The notes: generated by a model from the sequence alone, not told the origin. Positions 40,845 through 50,750 are shown, numbered from the stretch's first letter. The stretch: DNA of 64,000 bases from UBA7236 sp964463165 (GCA_964463165.1 CAYXBK010000001.1:124001-188000), one strand, 5' to 3'. Made by a program: numbers and translations.

Positions 40845-42236
40845 TTATGCTAACTCGGGGACAGTGCTTTCTTTCGGCAAATCTGTTCTTTTAATTGTGC
40901 CCCATCCGCCGTACACGTTAACGAAATTTTCAATACCATGTTGTTTCATAATACTTCCCGCCATCATTGAACGATATCCTGCTGCACAATGCACGATATA
41001 TTTTTTATCCGGATCAAGTTCATCGAGACGGTTTTCAATTTCACTCAATTGTATATTGATTGCGCCCTTAATATGTTCTGTGTCGAATTCAGAAGGTTTA
41101 CGTACATCAAGAATGATATATTCAGGTTGGTTATAAAAGATTGTAATTTCTTCTGCGTTAATTGAATGGATGTTTTTCACTTCTTTTCCGGCTTTCATCC
41201 ATGCCTCAATACCACCATCCAGATACCCGATCACTTTTTCATATCCGACACGGGCTAGGCGTAAAATTGATTCTTCTTCTTTTCCCGGTTCTGTTACCAG
41301 CACAAGTTGTTTTGTAATGTCAACCAATGTTCCAACCCAAACAGCATACATGCCGTTGAGTCCGATATTCAATGAATCAGGAATAAATGCTTTTTCAAAA
41401 TTATCTGCATTTCTTGTATCGAGAATAAATGCACCGTTTTGCACTGCATCTTCAAATGCAGAAATACTCAGCGCTTTTGTATTCTGACGAATTACATCTT
41501 CAATATTTTCATAACCATTTTTATTGATGCGTGCATCTTCGAAAAAATATTGCGGTGGTTTTGATAAACCATCCGTTACCTGGGCAATAAATTCTTCACG
41601 GGTCATTTCCTGCAATGCATAATTTGTTTTCTTCTGAATACCAATCGTTGAGAACGTTTCTTTTCCCATACTTTTTCCGCATGCGCTTCCGGGACCATGT
41701 GCAGGATACACGATCACTTCATCACTTAATGGTTTTATTTTCTGATTTAATGAATCGTACATTTTTGATGCAAGTTCTTCTTTCGTCATAATGCCGTCTA
41801 ATAAATCGGGGCGGCCAACGTCACCAACAAATAATGTATCACCGGTAAAAATGCAATAATCTTTTCCGAATTCATCTTTTAATAAATAACAGGTTGATTC
41901 AAGTGTATGGCCGGGTGTATGTAAAGCTTTAATTGTGAGTTTGCCTACCTTGAATTCTTCTCCGTCAACTGCATTATGTACTTTATATTTTGTATTCGCT
42001 TCAGGGCCGTAAATTATTTGTGCACCTGTTTTATTTGCAAGATCAATATGGCCGGATACAAAATCAGCGTGAAAATGTGTTTCAAATACATATTTCAGTT
42101 TCGCATTGCGGCTGTCTAATTTTTCAATATAGGGATTTGTTTCACGAAGCGGATCAATAATCGCTGCTTCGCCGTCACTTTCAATATAATAAGCGGCTTC
42201 CGCTAGACAATTCGTATACAGTTGTTCGATGAGCAT
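40845..42236 (-). CDS. CstB-like persulfide dioxygenase/rhodanese fusion
   Basis: A 463-residue protein with a metallo-beta-lactamase-fold persulfide dioxygenase domain (about 1-230) and two rhodanese domains (about 250-350 and 370-460). The metal site shows H54-x-H56-x-D58 in THFHADFVSGH, with H63 displaced and Phe at the place where ETHE1 has its fourth motif His. Later ligands sit in HTPGHTLES and FTGDTLF. The first rhodanese lacks its catalytic Cys, while the second keeps it in HCAAGYRS near 420. This layout matches CstB, which oxidises low-molecular-weight persulfides to thiosulfate. No CstR-type regulator is seen nearby. Confidence 0.88.
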   Translation of the reverse strand: MLIEQLYTNCLAEAAYYIESDGEAAIIDPLRETNPYIEKLDSRNAKLKYVFETHFHADFVSGHIDLANKTGAQIIYGPEANTKYKVHNAVDGEEFKVGKLTIKALHTPGHTLESTCYLLKDEFGKDYCIFTGDTLFVGDVGRPDLLDGIMTKEELASKMYDSLNQKIKPLSDEVIVYPAHGPGSACGKSMGKETFSTIGIQKKTNYALQEMTREEFIAQVTDGLSKPPQYFFEDARINKNGYENIEDVIRQNTKALSISAFEDAVQNGAFILDTRNADNFEKAFIPDSLNIGLNGMYAVWVGTLVDITKQLVLVTEPGKEEESILRLARVGYEKVIGYLDGGIEAWMKAGKEVKNIHSINAEEITIFYNQPEYIILDVRKPSEFDTEHIKGAINIQLSEIENRLDELDPDKKYIVHCAAGYRSMMAGSIMKQHGIENFVNVYGGWGTIKRTDLPKESTVPELA

Positions 42237-42282
42237 AATTCTGATTTTTTAATTCAAACAATTTTTTAAAAAATAAGTTTTT

Positions 42283-43593
42283 TTATATTTCCCTGTTGGT
42301 GTCGAAATTTTCGAGATAATCCTGAACCCGTTTCAGGAAGGAACCACCCAGCATACCATCTACAACACGGTGATCATAACTCATGCTCATGAACATCATG
42401 TGTCTGATCGCAATCACATCGCCGTGTTCTGTTTCAATTACAACCGGTTTCTTTTTAATTGCACCTGTTGCTAAAATAGCAACCTGCGGTTGATTGATGA
42501 TCGGTGTTCCCATTAAACTTCCGAAACTTCCCACATTGGTTAAAGTAAATGTGCCGTCCTGAATTTCGTCCGGTTTCAATTTATTATTGCGTGCACGGCT
42601 TGCAAGATCATTTACAGTTGCTGTTAAGCCGAATAAATTATAGCGGTCTGCATTTTTAATGACAGGTACAATTAAATTTCCTGTTGGCAATGCTGCTGCC
42701 ATTCCGATATTGATATCTTTTTTGTAAATAATATTATATCCGTCAACCGAAACATTTATTGCAGGAAAATCTTTAATTGCTTTTACTACCGCTTCAATAA
42801 ATATCGGTGTGAATGTAATTTTCTGTCCTTCTCTTTTTTCAAATTTATCTTTGATCTTATTGCGCCATTCGGCAACCGGTGTCATATCCACTTCAACATA
42901 ACTTGTAACATGCGGCGCAACACGTTTGCTCATCACCATATGATCGGCAATTAATTTGCGCATGCGGTCCATTTCAACAATTTCACTGTTTCCGGAAATG
43001 ACTAGCGGTGTTGATTTTATTTCCTGCGTAACTTCTCTTGTTGTTTGTGTTTCTGTTTCTTTTTGTTTTTCAATTTGCGGTTCTGCTGTTCCTTTATTTT
43101 GGAGATAATTTAATATATCTGCTTTTGTCACCCTGTCGTCTTTTCCTGTTCCTGGAATTCGTTCCAGTTCACTCATCGAAATACCTTCTTCACGTGCAAT
43201 ATTTAAAACCAGCGGAGAATAAAATCTGTCGGCATTTTGATTGACTGCAACTTCCTGCTGCATTTGCCTGTTTTCTTTTTTTATTTCCTGTTGAACAGGT
43301 TGTTCGGTTTTTGAAGTTTCAACGGAAGATGTTTTGATGGCTGCGGAAGTTCCATCGCCATTTTCGATGATGGCTATTGCTTTTCCGATTTGCACAACAT
43401 CACCTTCGTTAAAAAGTATTTTTGAAATTGTTCCTGCAAAAGGAGAGGGCACTTCACTGTCTACCTTATCTGTGGCTATTTCCAGAACCGCTTCGTCCAT
43501 TTCCACTTTATCGCCTTCTTTCTTGAGCCATTTTAAAATGGTAGCCTCCATAATACTTTCGCCCATTTTGGGCATGATCAGTTCTTTCGCCAT
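42283..43593 (-). CDS. 2-oxoacid dehydrogenase E2 (dihydrolipoyl acyltransferase)
   Basis: A 436-residue E2 component. It has one lipoyl domain (residues 1-77) with the lipoylated Lys in EIATDKVDSEV near residue 43, a peripheral subunit-binding domain (about 120-160; SPLVLNIAREEGISMSELERIPGTG) and the catalytic acyltransferase domain ending with the active-site motif SYDHRVVDG. No E1 or E3 gene is beside it, so whether it belongs to the branched-chain, 2-oxoglutarate or pyruvate complex cannot be read; the single lipoyl domain favours the first two. The ATG at 43593 is chosen because the upstream frame adds 47 unrelated residues. A -7 box lies at 43667-43674. Confidence 0.9.
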   Translation of the reverse strand: MAKELIMPKMGESIMEATILKWLKKEGDKVEMDEAVLEIATDKVDSEVPSPFAGTISKILFNEGDVVQIGKAIAIIENGDGTSAAIKTSSVETSKTEQPVQQEIKKENRQMQQEVAVNQNADRFYSPLVLNIAREEGISMSELERIPGTGKDDRVTKADILNYLQNKGTAEPQIEKQKETETQTTREVTQEIKSTPLVISGNSEIVEMDRMRKLIADHMVMSKRVAPHVTSYVEVDMTPVAEWRNKIKDKFEKREGQKITFTPIFIEAVVKAIKDFPAINVSVDGYNIIYKKDINIGMAAALPTGNLIVPVIKNADRYNLFGLTATVNDLASRARNNKLKPDEIQDGTFTLTNVGSFGSLMGTPIINQPQVAILATGAIKKKPVVIETEHGDVIAIRHMMFMSMSYDHRVVDGMLGGSFLKRVQDYLENFDTNREI

Positions 43594-43666
43594 AGGTTTG
43601 ATATAATTTTCAGACAGGGGTTCCGGATAATCAGCATGTATAAAAGGGACCCCTTTTACCGAAAGC

Positions 43667-43674
43667 AAAGTTAA
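43667..43674 (-). promoter_or_regulatory. -7 box (TAACTTTG) of the E2 gene
   Basis: TAnnTTTG on the minus strand, leaving a leader of ~70 bases to the ATG at 43593. It lies just inside the upstream cinA-like stop region, so the E2 gene need not depend on the cinA transcript. Confidence 0.4.
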
Positions 43675-43675
43675 C

Positions 43676-44935
43676 TTAAATAGGCTTCTTTGCAATCTTT
43701 TCTTCCAACAGAAGGCGCAGTTCGTGGAGGGCAAATACGCTTGTATATTCGATGTTCACATCACGGTTTTTGTTGAAAAAATATTTTTTGATCCTTTTTT
43801 CTCCATCACCTGCCACGCCGATATAAACAGTGCCGACAGGTTTATCGGCTGTTCCGCCGCCGGGCCCGGCAATACCCGAAACTGCAATGGCAAAATTTGT
43901 TTTGAGGTTCAGCAGCGCACCATCCAGCATTTCTGAAACGGTTTCGGCGCTCACTGCACCAAAGTTTGACAATGTTTCAGGCTTGACATGCAGCAGATTT
44001 GATTTGGATTCATACGAATATGTCACGAATGAACCTATATAGTAATCCGAGCAACCGGGAACGGATGTGATTTTATGCGCAATTTTTCCACCCGTACAAC
44101 TTTCAGCAGTTGAAAGGTTCGCACCTAATGCCCTTAATAAATTACCGATATATTCTTCCAGCAAAATCGCATCATCTGCATACACCGCATTTCCCAAAAC
44201 ATTTTTTATTTCAGCTGCGATCCGGTTTATTTCCAGTTCTGCTTGTTCGCGGTCAATACTCTTTGCAGTTAACCGCAATTTTACACATGCAGGGGAAGGG
44301 AGATATGCAAGTGAAATGGTTGAAGGCATTTCATTTTCAATTGCATTTAATTTCTGAGCTATCAGACTTTCACTCATGCCGCTCGTCATTACATATTTGT
44401 TGAGTATAAATGGCAAATTAAATTCACTGATGATTTTCGGGATGATCAGGTCCGTCATCATGCCTTTCATTTCAAAAGGAACGCCGGGCATACTGATGAT
44501 CGCAGTATTATTTTGTGTGAACCACATACCTTGTGCCGTGCCGAGGTTATTCTGAATAACAAAACAATTGTCGGGATATTCTGCCTGATTGCGGTTGTTT
44601 TCCGTAAATTCAATATTCCGCCTTTCAAATGCTTTTTTTAAACGAAGAAATATCTCTTCATGGAAAATAAGTTTCGCATGAAATAAATCACATAAAGCGT
44701 TTTTGGTGATATCATCTTTTGTCGGGCCAAGTCCCCCTGTGATGAAAACAAGATCTGTTTGCCCGATATATTTTTTAATGGTTAGCTGAATATGTTCTTT
44801 CTGATCCGAAATAGTGATCACTTCATAAATATTTATTCCGAGCGGCTGAATTTGTGATGATATCCAACTCGCATTTGTGTTGATTGTAGTTCCGTTCAGC
44901 ACTTCATCGCCGATTGATATAATTACTGCGTTCAT
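43676..44935 (-). CDS. cinA: CinA-family nicotinamide-nucleotide amidohydrolase
   Basis: A 419-residue CinA-like protein with the N-terminal MoCF-like domain (about 1-170; ISIGDEVLNGTTINTNASWIS, FITGGLGPTKDD) and the C-terminal amidohydrolase domain (about 250-415; TAESCTGGKIAHKIT, VSGIAGPGGGTADKPVGTVYIG). It recycles nicotinamide mononucleotide by deamidation; the N-terminal domain has been described as ADP-ribose pyrophosphatase. The ATG at 44935 (MNAVIISIGDEVL) is correct by family; TATTTTTG at 44941-44948 sits only 5 bp upstream, which would give a leaderless message. Confidence 0.93.
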   Translation of the reverse strand: MNAVIISIGDEVLNGTTINTNASWISSQIQPLGINIYEVITISDQKEHIQLTIKKYIGQTDLVFITGGLGPTKDDITKNALCDLFHAKLIFHEEIFLRLKKAFERRNIEFTENNRNQAEYPDNCFVIQNNLGTAQGMWFTQNNTAIISMPGVPFEMKGMMTDLIIPKIISEFNLPFILNKYVMTSGMSESLIAQKLNAIENEMPSTISLAYLPSPACVKLRLTAKSIDREQAELEINRIAAEIKNVLGNAVYADDAILLEEYIGNLLRALGANLSTAESCTGGKIAHKITSVPGCSDYYIGSFVTYSYESKSNLLHVKPETLSNFGAVSAETVSEMLDGALLNLKTNFAIAVSGIAGPGGGTADKPVGTVYIGVAGDGEKRIKKYFFNKNRDVNIEYTSVFALHELRLLLEEKIAKKPI

Positions 44936-44940
44936 AGCTG

Positions 44941-44948
44941 CAAAAATA
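44941..44948 (-). promoter_or_regulatory. -7 box (TATTTTTG) directly before cinA
   Basis: Exact TAnnTTTG 5 bp before the ATG at 44935, placing the likely transcription start at or next to the start codon. Confidence 0.45.
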
Positions 44949-45154
44949 AGAGAAGAAAGGGAGGACTTGAGAAAAGCATATATAACGCAGAGTCTGTTTT
45001 TCTGCAATCATTTTCAGCAATTCGTTTCCAGAAACAAAACCTGATTTATCATTGCGTGTATTGCAAATGTTCCTGATAATTTAAAGCCAGATTGAGTAAA
45101 ACACTATTTTACCACTTCATTTGATTTTATTAATTTGGTGCTGAAATTCTTTTT

Positions 45155-45880
45155 ATGATAAAATACCTTTTCATCGCAATTATCGCATTTGGTTTTTTAC
45201 AACAATCGTCCTGTGATCCGCAGGTTGTAAATGATGTGCTTACTACTGTAACCGGCGGCACGATCACCGATCAGGAAGCAGCAAATGGACTGACTGAAGC
45301 ACTTGTGCAAGGTGCGACACATGGTTCGGATTTATTATCTGCCGTAAACGGATATCTCGGCAACCCGCAGGTGAAAATTCCGTTTCCACCTGAAGCTCAA
45401 AAAATAGAAACGACACTCAGAGATCTCGGCTTAAATAAAATGTGCGATGATGTGATCAACTCAATAAATCATGCAGCAGAAAATGCAGCAGTTGAAGCAA
45501 AACCGATTTTAATTAACAGTATCCGCCAGATGACGATAAACGATGCGATGAATATTTTATTCGGTGCGAATGATGCAGCTACGGAATATTTAAAGAAAAC
45601 AACAACGGCGCAATTAACTGCCAAATTTAAACCTGTGATTGATAATTCACTTAGCAAAGTAGGCGCAACAAAATACTGGAGTGATGCAGTGAATTACTAT
45701 AATAAAATACCACTTATCGAAGATATGAATCCCGACCTGAGCGGATATGTCACTCAAAAAGCGCTCGACGGGTTGTTTTATATGATCGAACAGGAAGAGC
45801 TGAAAATACGCCAGGATCCGGGTGCAAGGGTTTCCGATATTGTGCAGAAAGTATTCGGATATTACGACACGCATAAATAG
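45155..45880 (+). CDS. DUF4197 lipoprotein
   Basis: A 241-residue predicted lipoprotein (signal MIKYLFIAIIAFGFLQQSSC). The mature part matches DUF4197: GLTEALVQGATHGSDLLSAVNGYLGN at the N-side, INDAMNILFGANDAATEYLK in the middle and YVTQKALDGLFYMIEQEELKIRQDPGAR near the end. Function unknown; the protein is largely helical. It stands alone, 187 bp before the SusC gene on the same strand. Confidence 0.87.
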   Translation: MIKYLFIAIIAFGFLQQSSCDPQVVNDVLTTVTGGTITDQEAANGLTEALVQGATHGSDLLSAVNGYLGNPQVKIPFPPEAQKIETTLRDLGLNKMCDDVINSINHAAENAAVEAKPILINSIRQMTINDAMNILFGANDAATEYLKKTTTAQLTAKFKPVIDNSLSKVGATKYWSDAVNYYNKIPLIEDMNPDLSGYVTQKALDGLFYMIEQEELKIRQDPGARVSDIVQKVFGYYDTHK

Positions 45881-46067
45881 GAAATAACGCAAACAAAGTT
45901 TGGTATAACGGGCATTTTAAAAGTTATGCACCATTTTTTTCTGGAATTTTTGACGAGATGTTAAAAAGTAAGTTAATATTGCCCCAAACACATTCAAATT
46001 ACTAAAAAGTGTTATCATTGTGTTATCTTATCTTAAAGAAAAATTCAAAAACATTAAAACCAGATTT

Positions 46068-49000
46068 ATGAGAAAATTAGCCGCATTTATTTTGATTGTG
46101 CCGCTATGTTTGGTTTCTATGGCATTCGGCCAGAGCAGAACCATTACAGGGACGGTTACATCGGCTACGGATAACGAAGCGTTACCCGGGGCAACGGTGC
46201 TAGTAAAAGGAACAACAACTGGTACTGTTACTGATCTTGATGGTCAGTATGTATTAGTAGTTCCACAGGGAAAGGACATCCTGATTTTCAGTTTCATCGG
46301 TTACAAAACCACTGAAGTGACGATCGGGGCCCAAAATGTAGTTAACTTATCAATGGAAGAAGACGTTTTAGGTCTTGATGAAGTGGTGGTTACTGCACTT
46401 GGTATCGAAAGAGAAAAACTTTCTTTGGGAACAACCACACAGGAAGTTGGTGGTGACCGCCTGGTGAGTTCAGGTGAAACGAACGTAATTGAAGCATTGT
46501 CTGCGAAAGTAGCCGGTGTTCAGATCGTTGGTTCTTCCGGTACTCCGGGTGCATCCAGCAAAATCATTATCCGTGGTCCAAGTACTTTCACCAATGAAAA
46601 TCAACCTTTGATCGTAGTTGATGGTGTGCCGATCGATAACAATACAAATAATACAGTTGCCGGCGATTATCCATTCAATCCAACTTTAAATGGCGTAAAC
46701 AACTCAAACCGTGCAATTGATATCAATCCTGATGATATTGAAAGCATCAACGTACTGAAAGGCCCTGCAGCTGCAGCCCTTTACGGTTCACGTGCCGGTT
46801 CGGGAGCGATCATTATCACAACAAAACGCGGAAATAAAAAAGGCGATAAAACAATACACATCAATGTATCATCAAGTGTTGAACTTGCCCAGGTAAATAA
46901 ATTACCAGGACAGCAGGATCAATATGCGCAAGGTTCAGGTGGTGGATTTTTCGGAGATGACGGCGTTACCGTTGTTCCTGAAGGTGATTACCTTACAGGT
47001 GATCCGGGTCCGGATTATATCTGGGGTACCGATGATGACGGCCCTCTTGGAACCGCCAACAGCTGGGGACCACTGATTTCCAATTTACCGGATTCTCTTG
47101 GTATAACAGGACCTTATGATAATGCAGGTGAATTCTTCCAGACAGGTGTTACCTATAATAATAATATCGCCATCAGCGGCGGTACCGACAGAGGTTCATT
47201 GAGATTGTCAATTGGTAATTCTCAGGAAAAAGGTATCGTTCCGAATTCTGATTACGGAAGAACTTCAGTTCGCATCAATTCAGATGTGCAGATCTGGGAA
47301 AAACTCAGATTATCAGTTGACGCAAACTATATCAATTCAGGTGGTTCACGTCCGCAAAACGGTTCCAACTTATCAGGTGTTATGCTCAGTTTGATGAGAA
47401 CACCTGCAAGCTATAATCTTGCTGATAACCCTGATTTCAATTACGAAAATGACGGTTACGAATATCCGAGCGGTGATAACAGAAATTATTTCGGTGCTTA
47501 CGATAATCCATATTGGTCGGCTTACAATAACCCGTTCAATGATAATGTAAATCGTATGCTCGGTAATTTCTCTTTGAATTATACGCCTTACAGCTGGTTG
47601 AACTTCACTTATCGTTTAGGAGCTGATTCATACACTGACGAAAGGAAACAGATATATGCAATTGGAAGTAATGATCCGGCAAATGCTCCGGGCGGACAAA
47701 TTGAAGAAAATACCATCCGCTACACGCAACTTTACAGCGATATCTTCGGAACAGCTACAAAAGAATTCAACGAAGATTTCAGCGGATCACTTACACTCGG
47801 TAATAACCTCCTCGATATCGACCAGAATTATCTGTATGCAAGAGGACGTGATCTTACAATTCCTGATTACTACAATTTAAGCAACGCATCTGACCTCTAT
47901 TCAAGCCAATCTACGACACGTCAGCGCAACGCTGCACTTTTCGGTCAGATCGAATTACAATACCAAAGTTTATTGTTCCTCACATTAACTGGAAGGAACG
48001 AATGGTCATCAACTTATGGCCCGAATACAAACAGCGCATTCTTCCCGTCTGCAAGTTTGGCGTTCGTGTTCAGTGAATTGATGAATACAGGAGATATATT
48101 CTCATTCGGTAAACTGCGTCTTGCTTATGCACAGGCAGGTATCGAACCACAGCCTTATAGCTCCGGAACATACTTTATACCACCACTGTACACCGACGGA
48201 TTTACCGATGGTTACAGCTTCCCATACCTGGGACAGAGCGGATTTGGATATAGCCAGTTAAATATTCTTGGTAACCCGGATCTGAGCCCTGAACTTCAAA
48301 CAGGTATGGAAGTAGGCTTGGAACTCCAGTTCTGGAAAGGCCGCATTGATGCAGATATTGCGCTTTATAGCCAAACATCTTCAGATATCCTCCTCACAAA
48401 ACCAATTGCTTCTACATCAGGATTCTCTTATGTATATGATAATGCAGGTGAGATGACCAATAAAGGTATCGAAGCATTTGTGAGCGCAGCAATTATTAAA
48501 ACAGACGATCTTACATGGAATTTAGGATTTAACTTCTCAAGAAACGTGAATGAAGTTACAAGCCTTCCTGCAAGTTCTGACACAATTGAAATTGAATCAG
48601 GTTTCGGTGACCCGGGTGCTTATGCTATTCTTAACCAGCCTTACGGTGTATTATATGGTTCACAGTGGGCTTGGCAGGATATCAACGGCGATGGTATACA
48701 TGATGCAGATGAACCGATTTTAATTGATGAAGCTTCAGGTCTTCCGATTTTTGACGACGTGAGTGGTATCATTGGAAATCCTTATCCGGATTGGTTAGGT
48801 TCAGTTTCAACTGATATTACTTATAAAGGCGTTACATTAAGCGGCTTACTTGATATCCGTGTAGGTGGTGACATCTGGTGCGGAACAATTGCCCGTATGA
48901 ACAGGATCGGTATTTCAGAAGAGTCTGCAGCACGTGATCAGACATACGTGATTGAAGGTGTGGTTGAAAATGCTGACGGTACCTTTACTTCAAATACTAC

Positions 49001-49313
49001 TGCCGTTTCTGCTGCTGATTATTTCCAAAGTTACCTCGGCGACTTTGCGGCATCTGAGCAGGCAATTTATGATGGCGGTTGGTTGAGATTGCGTGAAGCG
49101 AAATTGAGCTACGCCTTTGAATTGAAAAATACAACAGTTCTCAAAATGCTGAATCTTTCAGTAACAGGCCGTAACCTTTGGTTGAAAACTGATTATCCGG
49201 GCGTTGACCCTGAAACCAGCTTAACAGGTGCAGGTTCAAATATTGCGGGATTTGACTGGTTCAACAACCCAAGTACAAAATCATGGTTGTTTAGTTTAAG
49301 TGCAGCATTCTAA
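46068..49313 (+). CDS. SusC/RagA-family TonB-dependent outer-membrane receptor
   Basis: A 1081-residue SusC-type transporter that imports a ligand delivered by its SusD partner. The signal peptide (MRKLAAFILIVPLCLVSMAFG) is followed by a carboxypeptidase-regulatory-like domain (about 25-105; GTVTSATDNEALPGATVLVKG), a plug (about 115-230; VVVTALGIEREKLSLG, KIIIRG, VLKGPAAAALYGSRAGSGAIIITTKRG) and a 22-stranded barrel ending in FSLSAAF. The start at 46068 gives a standard signal peptide; an in-frame start at 46020 is less likely. No glycanase or peptidase is beside it, so the nutrient is unknown. The susD partner starts 19 bp downstream. Confidence 0.95.
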   Translation: MRKLAAFILIVPLCLVSMAFGQSRTITGTVTSATDNEALPGATVLVKGTTTGTVTDLDGQYVLVVPQGKDILIFSFIGYKTTEVTIGAQNVVNLSMEEDVLGLDEVVVTALGIEREKLSLGTTTQEVGGDRLVSSGETNVIEALSAKVAGVQIVGSSGTPGASSKIIIRGPSTFTNENQPLIVVDGVPIDNNTNNTVAGDYPFNPTLNGVNNSNRAIDINPDDIESINVLKGPAAAALYGSRAGSGAIIITTKRGNKKGDKTIHINVSSSVELAQVNKLPGQQDQYAQGSGGGFFGDDGVTVVPEGDYLTGDPGPDYIWGTDDDGPLGTANSWGPLISNLPDSLGITGPYDNAGEFFQTGVTYNNNIAISGGTDRGSLRLSIGNSQEKGIVPNSDYGRTSVRINSDVQIWEKLRLSVDANYINSGGSRPQNGSNLSGVMLSLMRTPASYNLADNPDFNYENDGYEYPSGDNRNYFGAYDNPYWSAYNNPFNDNVNRMLGNFSLNYTPYSWLNFTYRLGADSYTDERKQIYAIGSNDPANAPGGQIEENTIRYTQLYSDIFGTATKEFNEDFSGSLTLGNNLLDIDQNYLYARGRDLTIPDYYNLSNASDLYSSQSTTRQRNAALFGQIELQYQSLLFLTLTGRNEWSSTYGPNTNSAFFPSASLAFVFSELMNTGDIFSFGKLRLAYAQAGIEPQPYSSGTYFIPPLYTDGFTDGYSFPYLGQSGFGYSQLNILGNPDLSPELQTGMEVGLELQFWKGRIDADIALYSQTSSDILLTKPIASTSGFSYVYDNAGEMTNKGIEAFVSAAIIKTDDLTWNLGFNFSRNVNEVTSLPASSDTIEIESGFGDPGAYAILNQPYGVLYGSQWAWQDINGDGIHDADEPILIDEASGLPIFDDVSGIIGNPYPDWLGSVSTDITYKGVTLSGLLDIRVGGDIWCGTIARMNRIGISEESAARDQTYVIEGVVENADGTFTSNTTAVSAADYFQSYLGDFAASEQAIYDGGWLRLREAKLSYAFELKNTTVLKMLNLSVTGRNLWLKTDYPGVDPETSLTGAGSNIAGFDWFNNPSTKSWLFSLSAAF

Positions 49314-49332
49314 AACGTTTAAAAAGAAAATT

Positions 49333-50724
49333 ATGAAAAAATATTTTGCAATAATCATGTTACCACTGGTGCTGTTCAGCACGAGTTGTAACAACTGGAT
49401 AGATGAGGTTGCAACTTCACCAAACTCACCAACTGAGGTGACTCCAGACTTACTGCTTACAGTAAGCGAGGTTGCAATGCAAACTCTCTATACGGGACAA
49501 TTATCCAGAACAAGTTCGATTTTAATTCAGCAATGCGCCGGAAATGATTTCCAGATGATTGATGTGCGGGATTATAAGATCACTGAATTAAGTAATATCA
49601 ACGAATGGAAAACTGTTTATGCAGATGCGCTGATCAATCAGCAAACATTAATTGATATCGCAGGATCAGAAAATCCGTGGTATGCCGGTATCGGCCGTGT
49701 ATTAAAATGCATGACCATCGGTATCGCAACTGATTTCTGGGGAGATATTCCATATTCTCAGGCATTACAGGGTCTTGAAGGATCTGATGCAGCATTGAAT
49801 CCGGGTTATGATACACAAGAGGATATCTATTCTCAAATGCAATCGGAATTAGATAATGCAATTGCTGATCTTTCAACTGCTCCGGAAGCAAATGCAAAAA
49901 AACCGACATCTGATGATTTTATGCATAACGGAGATGTAAGCATGTGGATCAAAGCTGCTTATATGTTGAAAGCACGTTATGCAAATCACAAAAGCGAAAG
50001 AGATCCTTCCGGTTCTGCAACAGAAGCCTTAGGATATATTTCTGCTGCCGGTTTAACAGGAAACGGAGATAATACAAATGCTATTTTCGGAATTAATGGT
50101 AACGAATTAAATCCTTGGAATTCATTTAATAATACACGTGCAGGGTATATCAAAATGGGTGTTTACCTGGTTGATTTATTAAGCGGTTTAAGTGATCCGA
50201 GATTACCGTTGTATGCAACTACAGATGTTGGTGGTTTATATTCAGGTGCACCGATCGACGGAACAGATAATAATGCTTCTGACGTTGGTTCATTATATGC
50301 AACTGATAATGCTCCGCTTCCTTTGCTTACATACTATGAAATGAAATTTATTGAAGCTGAAGCCAAATTGCGCAATGCTGATGCTGCCGGTGCTGCAACT
50401 GCTTATAATGAAGCGGTAATTGCAAATCTGGAAGCAACAGTTGGAACTGCAGATGCAGGATACGTTGCAGCAAATGCAAGCGAAACAGCAGGAACAATTA
50501 CATTGGATAAAATCATGACGCAGAAATACATCGCTATGTTCTTACAAACAGAATCATGGACAGATGTGAGAAGAACCGGCATTCCGGCACTTGAAGTAAA
50601 TCCAATTGCAATTTATGATGTAATTCCTGTTCGTTTCCCAACTTGTATCGACGAAAGGCTTTATAATGCAAATGCACAAGTGCAGGGCGATCCTACAGTA
50701 CCCGTTTGGTTTGATGCAGACTAA
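49333..50724 (+). CDS. SusD-like nutrient-binding outer-membrane lipoprotein (SusD/RagB, SusD-like_2 type)
   Basis: A 463-residue surface lipoprotein (signal MKKYFAIIMLPLVLFSTSC) with helical TPR-like segments. It is of the SusD-like_2 kind, with NSPTEVTPDLLLTVSEVAMQTL after the Cys, TDFWGDIPYSQALQG near 135 and QKYIAMFLQTESWTDVRRTGIP near the end. It caps the SusC channel and binds the substrate, which is not identifiable here. The ATG at 49333 is chosen by the lipoprotein signal. A terminator at 50751 closes the pair. Confidence 0.92.
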   Translation: MKKYFAIIMLPLVLFSTSCNNWIDEVATSPNSPTEVTPDLLLTVSEVAMQTLYTGQLSRTSSILIQQCAGNDFQMIDVRDYKITELSNINEWKTVYADALINQQTLIDIAGSENPWYAGIGRVLKCMTIGIATDFWGDIPYSQALQGLEGSDAALNPGYDTQEDIYSQMQSELDNAIADLSTAPEANAKKPTSDDFMHNGDVSMWIKAAYMLKARYANHKSERDPSGSATEALGYISAAGLTGNGDNTNAIFGINGNELNPWNSFNNTRAGYIKMGVYLVDLLSGLSDPRLPLYATTDVGGLYSGAPIDGTDNNASDVGSLYATDNAPLPLLTYYEMKFIEAEAKLRNADAAGAATAYNEAVIANLEATVGTADAGYVAANASETAGTITLDKIMTQKYIAMFLQTESWTDVRRTGIPALEVNPIAIYDVIPVRFPTCIDERLYNANAQVQGDPTVPVWFDAD

Positions 50725-50750
50725 TTGAATTTTTAAAAAACATAAATCTG

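Noticed and set aside
42283..43734. Overlap of the E2 gene start with cinA (frame open to 43734)
   Set aside because: The first 47 residues of the longer frame are unlike any E2 and coincide with the 3' end of cinA; the lipoyl domain starts at the ATG at 43593.
46068..50724. A polysaccharide utilisation locus around SusC/SusD
   Set aside because: No carbohydrate-active enzyme or PUL regulator is encoded within the surrounding ~10 kb.
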